From positions 1 through 20,492 of IMG/VR virus record IMGVR_UViG_3300050132_000171: a stretch of 20,492 nucleotides of DNA; one strand, 5' to 3'. The notes under the pieces were generated by a model that was given only the letters and a program-made list of their open reading frames with translations, was not told where the DNA came from and made no database searches. This document shows, in pieces, positions 14,950 to 20,192 of the stretch (positions are counted from its first letter, which is position 1; every line of letters begins with the position of its first letter). The DNA comes from a virus. The position numbers and the translations under genes are program-made.

Positions 14950-15144
14950 TCATTTCAGCGAACCACCAGGATCACGACCCAACGTCTTCGGATTCACCGG
15001 CGCACTCGTCGGCGTCGAAAACTTCGAACCACCCGGACGCGAACCGCTCCCAATCGCAAAACCGTTCGGCGCACTCTTCTGCGCAGGAGGCATCACACCA
15101 CCAACGCTCGCGCCAATCACGCCACCGCCAGAACCCTTCGCCAT
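14950..15144 (-). CDS. Small Gly/Ser/Pro-rich phage protein (64 residues), first gene of the leftward block
   Basis: The ATG at 15144 follows a GGGAG ribosome-binding site by 8 bases, which decides it against the in-frame start at 15267. The product begins MAKGSGGGVIGASVGGVMPP and ends VNPKTLGRDPGGSLK, is rich in Gly, Ser, Pro and Lys, and has no membrane or catalytic motif. It appears to be the first gene of the leftward structural operon. Similar low-complexity miniproteins sit near terminase genes in other phages; function unknown. Confidence 0.6.
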   Translation of the reverse strand: MAKGSGGGVIGASVGGVMPPAQKSAPNGFAIGSGSRPGGSKFSTPTSAPVNPKTLGRDPGGSLK

Positions 15145-15246
15145 CTCACTTCTCCCTAAAAAAACACTTGACCAAGCCCAACCCCTCTTATCACACCACA
15201 ACAACCCTTTCCATAACCCACAATTCCAGACAAAATAATCACGCAA

Positions 15247-15332
15247 CGGGAGGCGCGGAATATTCAAGCGCGCACCGCGATGACGATCTGCAGACCGTCG
15301 CGCGAGGCAGGGTTAAAGCCCCTGGCCTCCCG
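15247..15332. ncRNA. tRNA-like structured element (not a canonical tRNA)
   Basis: An 8-bp outer stem pairs CGGGAGGC (15247-15254) with GCCTCCCG (15325-15332). Directly abutting its 3' arm is a 5-bp stem with a 7-base loop (CAGGG, TTAAAGC, CCCTG at 15308-15324), the spacing of a tRNA acceptor and T-arm. A third stem pairs CGCG and GACG (15276-15285) with CGTC and CGCG (15296-15304). The loop departs from TTCRANY and no normal D-arm or 7-base anticodon loop is present. It could equally act on either strand, for example as a structured leader of the leftward transcript. Confidence 0.4.
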
Positions 15333-15424
15333 GTAAAATAACCCCAGAAAATATAACCAGAATTATTCCAGACGATCCCCACAGCAAAAAATATCGGGGG
15401 GAAAAGCTATTTTTGGCGGATATC

Positions 15425-15471
15425 GGGAGTCGGGGTTTGTGACGGGGGTGGGGTCGGAAGGCGATCGGGGG
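15425..15471 (+). other. G-tract cluster, possible quadruplex
   Basis: Five plus-strand runs of three to five G at about 15425, 15432, 15444, 15450 and 15467, with one 8-base loop slightly beyond the strict quadruplex definition. Non-coding context. Confidence 0.4.
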
Positions 15472-15547
15472 TCGATTTCCCTGAGCCGGTCGGCCGCGGC
15501 GGCACCCTGGCCCCCTGGCCTAGATCGCGCGGCCTAGACCATGGTGG

Positions 15548-15570
15548 CCCCCTCCCCCCCCCCTCCCCCC
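15548..15570 (-). other. Long C-tract (minus-strand G-tract), quadruplex motif
   Basis: Plus-strand C5-T-C10-T-C6; the minus strand is a 23-base almost pure G run that satisfies a quadruplex pattern. The homopolymer is also prone to sequencing and replication slippage, so its exact length is uncertain. Confidence 0.5.
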
Positions 15571-15631
15571 GGCCTACGCTCGATCGCTCGCACGCTGGTG
15601 CTGCGCTCGCTGGCGCGTGGTATGCTGTGGC

Positions 15632-15871
15632 ATGGCACCACATCCACCGACCTGCGTTGACTGCGGCTCACGGCTACACGCGGCTGCTGTCGCTGCGTCG
15701 CGCCGCCGATGCCTGCTGTGCGCTGCTGCGCTCTCCCGTCCAGATTGGTATCTCAACGCGCGGCGGCCGGCCGGCCCTGAACGCGAGTGGGAACGTGATC
15801 GCGTGGCGCAGGCTGTGGGCGGGCGGTTGTCGGCGGTGCTGGCACATGCCGCGCTGCTGCGCACGCTCTAA
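15632..15871 (+). CDS. Putative small zinc-ribbon protein (79 residues)
   Basis: The start is set at ATG 15632; a GTG at 15617 would add five residues. The product begins MAPHPPTCVDCGSRLHAAAV and has a second pair in RRRCLLCAAAL, so CxxC-x15-17-CxxC forms a plausible four-cysteine zinc site in the first 30 or so residues. The rest is Arg/Ala-rich with a helical C-terminus. No good ribosome-binding site is visible and an antisense frame overlaps it, so it may not be a gene. If real, a small DNA-, RNA- or protein-binding factor is likely. Confidence 0.45.
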   Translation: MAPHPPTCVDCGSRLHAAAVAASRRRCLLCAAALSRPDWYLNARRPAGPEREWERDRVAQAVGGRLSAVLAHAALLRTL

Positions 15872-16031
15872 CTCATTGGAACAAATCAGCAACTCATTGG
15901 TCGGTTAGTTCGCATCGTCATACGTCCTGACAATGGCGCTATCGTTGCACCGTTCCGCAATGGCAACACGCGAGATATCAACGGCTTATCCAACTAACGA
16001 AAGTCGCATAATAGTCAATATGGAAAGTCGC
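15870..16031. promoter_or_regulatory. Repeat-bearing intergenic region
   Basis: Between the zinc-ribbon candidate and the convergent regulator gene there is no further gene. The region contains AACTCATTGG twice (15870-15879 and 15891-15900; 21 bases apart start to start, two helical turns) and GAAAGTCGC twice (15999-16007 and 16023-16031). TTAGTT near 15905 and AACTAA near 15992 are inverted copies. Spacing suggests protein-binding sites, but no promoter could be fixed. Confidence 0.35.
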
Positions 16032-16050
16032 GACGAAACGTGTTGTCGGA

Positions 16051-16503
16051 TCAGCGTGTTACGTCGTTAGCGTCGCGCACTGCCACAATCGCACGCTTCA
16101 GCTTGGCAGACTGCCGCGCCGGCAGTGGGTCGAGACGCAGCGGCGCGCCTGCCTGCTGTCGTGGTGAGATCCTGGCGACGGCGACAATCTCTCCGGCACG
16201 TATCTCTGCGTCGCGTAGGTCCAGCAGGTCCATGATGCGCAGCACAATGCGGAGCAGGTCGCCGTGATAGTGGTGGCCACGCACGCGCGCCATCATCCCG
16301 TCGCTGCTGACACCTAGCAGCCCGGCGGCCTGGGCGTTCGTCAATCCGCGCCGGATAATCCAAGCGTCGATGTCGTAGCCGTCACGCTCTCCGGGTTGCA
16401 GTGGCGCGGCAGGCTTGCGCCCTCGTTTCGCAGGCTGATGCAGATAATTAGCTTTATCGTCGTGTTCTTGGTGGATTGTTGCGCTCAACCGCGTGGGCTC
16501 CAT
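16051..16503 (-). CDS. Helix-turn-helix candidate regulator (150 residues)
   Basis: The start at ATG 16503 is preferred over extension to 16674, because the upstream part overlaps another frame and reads like a shadow. The N-terminus is polar with a basic AKRGRKPAAP stretch (residues 25-34) resembling an AT-hook. Residues about 45-80 (AWIIRRGLTNAQAAGLLGVS then SDGMMARVRG) fit a helix-turn-helix of the Cro/CI type. The region after it (RIVLRIMDLLDLRDAEIR) is helical and may dimerise; the C-terminus is basic. The start overlaps the end of the upstream 104-codon frame by 19 bases. Position between opposed gene blocks suits a phage control protein. The ribosome-binding site is weak. Confidence 0.6.
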   Translation of the reverse strand: MEPTRLSATIHQEHDDKANYLHQPAKRGRKPAAPLQPGERDGYDIDAWIIRRGLTNAQAAGLLGVSSDGMMARVRGHHYHGDLLRIVLRIMDLLDLRDAEIRAGEIVAVARISPRQQAGAPLRLDPLPARQSAKLKRAIVAVRDANDVTR

Positions 16504-16799
16504 GCATTTAGTTTCAACGCGAGCAACATTAGAACAGCCAGGTTGTCGATATTCTTTTCGAATGTTGCGTGGTGAAGCCCTGCGGCTCGGCCGATCATGC
16601 GCGCGGCGGTCGAGGATTGTCGAGACCAGCGGCGCAAATCCACCGGAACATTGCGGAGAATAAACCGAGAACATCCGTGAACAAGCTTTTGCCAGGGTAT
16701 CAGGACCGGGCCAACCGGCACCCCGCTACACGGGCAAAAAATCGGGGTTAACTCATGCGTTAATTTCGTCCGATTAATTTGATTTGTCGATATTGCCAC
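16485..16799 (-). CDS. Possible small protein upstream of the regulator (104 residues, GTG start)
   Basis: An open frame starting at GTG 16799, with no good ribosome-binding site; an internal ATG at 16598 would give 37 residues. The C-terminal part (MIGRAAGLHHATFEKNIDNL followed by AVLMLLALKLNAW) looks helix-turn-helix-like and has believable codon use. The N-terminal part has a CPCSG motif. It overlaps the regulator start by 19 bases, suggesting coupling. Existence and start are both uncertain. Confidence 0.4.
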   Translation of the reverse strand: MAISTNQINRTKLTHELTPIFCPCSGVPVGPVLIPWQKLVHGCSRFILRNVPVDLRRWSRQSSTAARMIGRAAGLHHATFEKNIDNLAVLMLLALKLNAWSPRG

Positions 16800-16985
16800 A
16801 TATCAAGGGCTTAGCGTCCAGGCGTCGCAAAATCTCTCCCTCTGGAATCCCCCTAAAAACCCCTGTTTTTTCCGATAAAATCCTTGGATAATTTGCCTTT
16901 GATCGGCTTGCATCTGCTCACCTTTGGGTCCATATATATTGTGCGGCTCGGGGTTATCGGGCATTTATCGAGAGGGGGTTACACC
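16800..16985. promoter_or_regulatory. Divergent intergenic region between leftward regulators and rightward genes
   Basis: No strong gene in these 186 bases. The sequence is A/T-richer, with a CCCCCTAAAAACCCC tract at about 16849-16863, a small AAAAAC/GTTTTT hairpin (16855-16870) and a TATATAT stretch near 16930 that could serve as a -10 region for the rightward block. No -35 at the right spacing convinces me. Divergent orientation makes it the natural place for opposing promoters and an operator. Confidence 0.4.
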
Positions 16986-17174
16986 ATGCTGCATCTTTCT
17001 GTTGCTATTATGGGTTTTGGGGCTGTTGGCTCTGTTTGCTGCGCTGGCCTGTTGGATGTTCCGATGGGGTGGCGGCGTGTTGGTGGGCTGCGGTTCTGGC
17101 GCATCGGGCGTTTGGGCGGGTCGTTTTACGTGGCGCGGCGCCACGGTGGCGCGAGCGTGAGGGGGGATATGTGA
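16986..17174 (+). CDS. Small hydrophobic protein (62 residues), frame uncertain
   Basis: ATG 16986 follows a GAGAGGGGG ribosome-binding site, matching the style of the downstream genes. The product starts MLHLSVAIMGFGAVGSVCCA, a hydrophobic segment that may be a membrane helix or signal, followed by an Arg/Gly-rich tail. Its TGA overlaps the next ATG (TGATG). A second frame over the same DNA (16924-17160, no ATG, TTG start) encodes a better membrane helix (IFLLLLWVLGLLALFAALAC). Only one may be expressed; I favour this frame because of its start signals. Confidence 0.4.
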   Translation: MLHLSVAIMGFGAVGSVCCAGLLDVPMGWRRVGGLRFWRIGRLGGSFYVARRHGGASVRGDM

Positions 17175-17461
17175 TGGGGGTCACTCAAAGCGGGCTGGCG
17201 GCTGCGTCGGCGGTGTCTGAACTGGTGGCGCTGGTGAGCGTGGCAGAGCGGGCGGCAAAGCTCGATACGTGCCTGGGCGTGCGGTTTCTCGGTGCGCTGC
17301 CTCGTGCGACTGCGGCGGGGTATGGGGTGGCCGATCCGGTGGCGCGGTCGTGTTTTGTGTCGGTCTATCTCAACCGGTTGGCGGTGCTGGCGCCTGATGG
17401 CGTGCGGACGGATGCGCGCGGGGTGGTGGTCGGGCTGGGGAGGGCAGTGCTGTGCGTATGA
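17174..17461 (+). CDS. Unknown protein (95 residues)
   Basis: ATG 17174 is preceded by an AGGGGGGAT ribosome-binding site; upstream in-frame codons lie inside the previous gene. The product begins MGVTQSGLAAASAVSELVAL and continues VSVAERAAKLDTCLGVRFL, then YLNRLAVLAPDGVRTDARG. Ala/Val-rich and helical at the start; no membrane segment is certain and no domain is recognised. It overlaps the next gene. Confidence 0.6.
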   Translation: MGVTQSGLAAASAVSELVALVSVAERAAKLDTCLGVRFLGALPRATAAGYGVADPVARSCFVSVYLNRLAVLAPDGVRTDARGVVVGLGRAVLCV

Positions 17462-17778
17462 CGCTGGGCGAATATACGCGACTCGAGAAAATCAGGCGCG
17501 CGGCACGGTTGGCGGCTGAAGCTGCCGATCCGGAATTTCAGGCGCGGCGGGCAGAATTTGAGGCGCACAACGCGCGGATGATCGAGGCAGAACGGGCTTG
17601 GTCGATCAAAAATCGGCTGAGTATCGCCTATTCGGCCGGTGAGACGGCTTTCGCCAACGACGAGCCGGAAGACGCGCCGGGCGATCTTCCTGACGATGAG
17701 GCGGCCGAGTGGCTCACCGGCTGGAATTCCGCCTTGGCAGACGCGGCGCGGTCGGATGATGAGGGGGGTGTGCTGTGA
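17452..17778 (+). CDS. Ribosome-modulation-factor-like small protein (106 to 108 residues)
   Basis: A GTG at 17452 has a GGGAGGG ribosome-binding site at good spacing; an ATG at 17458 overlaps the upstream stop (ATGA), giving two possible starts. The first 50 residues are charged and helical (EYTRLEKIRRAARLAAEAAD). The C-terminal part has AYSAGETAFANDEPEDAP (residues 59-76) and AAEWLTGWNSAL (84-95), a pattern like the A-x-x-x-G-x-x-A ... W-x-x-GW arrangement of ribosome modulation factor proteins, which bind ribosomes and inactivate them. Short Rmf-like proteins are common in phages. The methyltransferase gene follows by overlap. Confidence 0.6.
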   Translation: MRMTLGEYTRLEKIRRAARLAAEAADPEFQARRAEFEAHNARMIEAERAWSIKNRLSIAYSAGETAFANDEPEDAPGDLPDDEAAEWLTGWNSALADAARSDDEGGVL

Positions 17779-18530
17779 GCGTGATAACGCTTCTTGAAGG
17801 CGACATGCGCGATTTGCTCGGAACCGTCCCAGACGAATCGGTCGATTGCATTCTGACCGATCCGCCCTATGGCGAAACCAGCCTGAAATGGGATAGGCGC
17901 GTGGCGGACTGGCCTGCGCTCATTCGGCGCGTCCTTAAGCCTACAGGGTCGATGTGGGTTTTTGGTAGCCTGCGTTTGCTGATGGAGACGGCCCCCGAAT
18001 TTGCGGGCTGGAAACTCTCCCATGATGTGATCTGGGAAAAACACAACGGGACCGGCCTCTTTAACGACCGCTTCCGGCGCGTCCACGAGATCGCCGCCCA
18101 TTTCTACCGCGATGATGTGAAATGGGCGGACGTGTTCAAGGCCCCGCAATTCACCAATGACGCGACGGCGCGCACCGTTCGCAAAAAGGGTCGTCCGGCC
18201 CAATGGATAGGAGCGACCGGCGAGACGCTCTACCGTTCCGAAGATGGCGGTCCGCGCCTGCAGCGTAGCGTCCTCTATGCGAGGTCCGAACATATGCAGG
18301 GCGTAGGGCATCCTACCGCCAAGCCGCTCGCCATTTTGGAACCAATCTTGCGCTATGCCTGCCCGGTTGACGGTCATGTCTTGGACCCGTTCGCAGGTTC
18401 CGGCTCTGCTGGGTTGGCGGCTAATCTGATCGGGGCAAACTGCACGCTGATCGAAGCCAACCCAAAATTCATAGCGGTCATCAAATCCCGGCTCGAGAAT
18501 GACGTGCCGCTTTTGCGAGCCGCAGAATGA
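17775..18530 (+). CDS. DNA methyltransferase (N6-adenine or N4-cytosine, DPPY first)
   Basis: A 251-residue protein. The catalytic motif DPPY is at residues 29-32 (VDCILTDPPYGETSLKWD), and the AdoMet-binding motif DPFAGSG is near the C-terminus at 204-210, so the order is catalytic motif first, as in the beta class. GHPTAKPLAILEPIL (178-192) precedes it, typical of this family. The short DNA-recognition region lies between residues 50 and 175. It should transfer a methyl group from AdoMet to an amino base of DNA, perhaps protecting phage DNA from host restriction or marking it; target sequence unknown. It starts at a GTG overlapping the previous TGA and has no restriction-enzyme partner nearby. 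No key motif is missing. Confidence 0.9.
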   Translation: MSVITLLEGDMRDLLGTVPDESVDCILTDPPYGETSLKWDRRVADWPALIRRVLKPTGSMWVFGSLRLLMETAPEFAGWKLSHDVIWEKHNGTGLFNDRFRRVHEIAAHFYRDDVKWADVFKAPQFTNDATARTVRKKGRPAQWIGATGETLYRSEDGGPRLQRSVLYARSEHMQGVGHPTAKPLAILEPILRYACPVDGHVLDPFAGSGSAGLAANLIGANCTLIEANPKFIAVIKSRLENDVPLLRAAE

Positions 18531-18550
18531 ACAGTGGATCAGCCTGCCGG

Positions 18551-18601
18551 CCTGACGGTCGGGCCTGCCAGGGTCTAGGCCCTGGCTTTCCTGATGGTCG
18601 G
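18551..18601 (+). terminator. Hairpin flanked by direct repeats after the methyltransferase gene
   Basis: A perfect 7-bp stem (GCCAGGG, 6-base loop, CCCTGGC at 18567-18586) is followed by TTTCC only, so terminator strength is doubtful. It is bracketed by near-identical 12-mers, CCTGACGGTCGG (18551-18562) and CCTGATGGTCGG (18590-18601). A gene-end attenuator or a small mobile remnant are both possible. Confidence 0.45.
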
Positions 18602-18632
18602 TTTTCTTCCATCGTTTTGAGGGGTTCGCCAC

Positions 18633-19490
18633 ATGTCGTTTATCAGGTCCGGTTCCAAGCTCGGCGCTGTCGCGCTGTCTGACGATCAGCTTTCGCGCAT
18701 TGCGCCGTCCATTTTCGCACAAGCGCGGCATGATTCGCGGTCGGCGCGATATTCCTACATCCCCACGTCGGAGATCTTGACGGGGATGCGGGCCGAGGGA
18801 TTTTTGCCCACTTTCGCCAAGCAGGGCGGCTCTAGGGTGGTCGGCAAGGCGGCGTTCACTAAGCATTTGATTCGGTTCCGCCGCGTCGATCAGATGGCCA
18901 TCAAGCCGGCGCTGGGCGCGCTGTATCCCGAGGTCGTGCTTATCAATTCGCATGACGGCACGTCGGCGTATCAGGTGTCTGCGGGCCTGATGCGGCTGGT
19001 GTGTCTCAACGGTATGCTCGTGGCGGACAAGGAATTTGCGTCGGTGCGGGTGCCACACAAGGGCGATGTAATGGGGCAGGTGATCGAGGGCAGTTTCACG
19101 GTGCTGGACGAGTCCACCCGGGCGCTGGACGTGGCCGAGTCCTGGGCTGGGGTCACGCTGTCGCGTGAGGAGTCCATGATCATGGCAGAGTCGGCGCACA
19201 TGATTCGGTTCGCCGATGCCGAGGGCAAAATCACGACACCGATTCAACCGGCCCAACTGCTGCACGCGCGGCGGGCGGATGATCGCGGGTCGGATCTCTG
19301 GACGATCAATAATGTCTTGCAGGAGAACGCAATCAAGGGCGGGCAAACCGCGTGGGGGCGCGATGCGCACGGGAAACAGCGTCGCACCACGTCGCGCGAG
19401 GTCGGCGCTATCGACCAGGATGTCAAAATCAATCGTGCGCTGTGGCATCTGGCCACCGAAATGGCGAAGCTCAAGGGCGTCTACGCCTAG
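18633..19490 (+). CDS. DUF932-family phage/plasmid protein
   Basis: A 285-residue protein. Family signature segments are YSYIPTSEIL (41-50), FTKHLIRFRRVDQ (75-87), PEVVLINSHDGTSAYQVSAG (99-118), MRLVCLNGMLV (120-130) and VRVPHKGDVMGQV, in the order of DUF932 proteins, which are widespread in phages and plasmids and have no settled function. It has no signal peptide or membrane segment. A GAGGGG ribosome-binding site precedes the ATG. Neighbours are a DNA methyltransferase and small genes, as in phage early regions, so a DNA-metabolism role is plausible but inferred. Confidence 0.9.
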   Translation: MSFIRSGSKLGAVALSDDQLSRIAPSIFAQARHDSRSARYSYIPTSEILTGMRAEGFLPTFAKQGGSRVVGKAAFTKHLIRFRRVDQMAIKPALGALYPEVVLINSHDGTSAYQVSAGLMRLVCLNGMLVADKEFASVRVPHKGDVMGQVIEGSFTVLDESTRALDVAESWAGVTLSREESMIMAESAHMIRFADAEGKITTPIQPAQLLHARRADDRGSDLWTINNVLQENAIKGGQTAWGRDAHGKQRRTTSREVGAIDQDVKINRALWHLATEMAKLKGVYA

Positions 19491-19577
19491 CGGCGCGGGT
19501 CGGGTTTTCCGCCTGGGGCAACCTGGGCGGGCTTCCTGTCCTGCGATGGTGCGGGGCTGTTAGAGGGGATCACCACA

Positions 19578-19847
19578 ATGCAAACGACGAAAATATCCGC
19601 CACATCTAACGGCGTGTGCCTGGAATATACCGAAATGGACGGGCGCTCGGTGTGGCTGCGCCTGGAGCGTCTGCCTGTCGTCGCGTCGTGGTGGTCCCAT
19701 GAGGCGGGCGCCGTGTGCGACGGGGCTTGCAGGATCGGCGTGGATGGCCCGGCCTGGAATGACGAGTATTTGCCGGACTGCGCGAATAGCCGGCCGGCGC
19801 TGCGCACGATGCCGGACGGTTGGGCGCGGTCGGCGCTGCATTATTGA
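19578..19847 (+). CDS. Unknown protein (89 residues)
   Basis: Preceded by GAGGGG 8 bases from the ATG. Begins MQTTKISATSNGVCLEYTEM, followed by VWLRLERLPVVASWWSHEAG, and ends RSALHY. Four Cys are spread unevenly (including a VCDGAC pair), with no convincing metal motif. No membrane segment. Unrecognised; the gap from 19491 to 19577 before it holds no gene. Confidence 0.65.
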   Translation: MQTTKISATSNGVCLEYTEMDGRSVWLRLERLPVVASWWSHEAGAVCDGACRIGVDGPAWNDEYLPDCANSRPALRTMPDGWARSALHY

Positions 19848-19859
19848 GGGGGATGTGTG

Positions 19860-20138
19860 ATGGCGAAGTTTGACGAAAAAACACGCGAGGCGCTGGCGGG
19901 GTCCGGCTACAAAGTCGGTGTCGATTCCGCTACGAAGAAATTCGCATCGGGCGTCGTCGCTAAGGTGCTGGTGAGCGGCGGGTGGTGGCTCAAGCGTGGG
20001 TCCGAGATACTGGAATCCGGACGTTGCTCGCATCCGTGCTTGGCGGCCATTGATGCCAATGAGGCCGGGTGGAAGTGCGACAAAGAAGTGGATGGCGCGC
20101 TCGCTCGGCTGGCCGAAGGCTGGGCGAATCAGGCATAG
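19860..20138 (+). CDS. Unknown protein (92 residues)
   Basis: ATG 19860 with a GAGGGGG ribosome-binding site at good distance; a GTG at 19857 is the codon before. Begins MAKFDEKTREALAGSGYKVG, contains KKFASGVVAKVLVSGGWWLK, and ends with ALARLAEGWANQA. Mixed alpha/beta with three cysteines near the middle (RCSHPC and KCD). No assigned family. Sits between two other small unknown genes of the rightward block. Confidence 0.65.
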   Translation: MAKFDEKTREALAGSGYKVGVDSATKKFASGVVAKVLVSGGWWLKRGSEILESGRCSHPCLAAIDANEAGWKCDKEVDGALARLAEGWANQA

Positions 20139-20192
20139 GGGCCGGATAGTTTTCAGATCCGCCCAAATTTTCACACGATTGAGGAACGCAAC

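Larger units (their letters stand above)
15145..15616. other. Non-coding control region upstream of the structural operon
   Basis: No credible gene lies in this 470-base stretch. It holds, left to right, the leader of the leftward operon, a tRNA-like stem-loop structure (15247-15332), an A/T-richer segment (about 15333-15415) that is the most likely promoter area, two direct ATATCGGG copies (15391-15398 and 15420-15427), G-tracts (15425-15471), two GGCCTAGA copies (15517-15524 and 15531-15538) and a C-tract (15548-15570). I did not find a convincing -35/-10 pair. Confidence 0.6.

Noticed and set aside
15247-15332. A true tRNA gene
   Set aside because: The acceptor-like and T-arm-like stems are present, but the T-loop is TTAAAGC, no D-arm with the usual GG is present, and the central stem has no 7-base anticodon loop.
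17628-19448. A 606-codon minus-strand open frame
   Set aside because: Antisense to the methyltransferase and DUF932 genes, both of which carry family motifs. No motif or ribosome-binding site supports the antisense reading.
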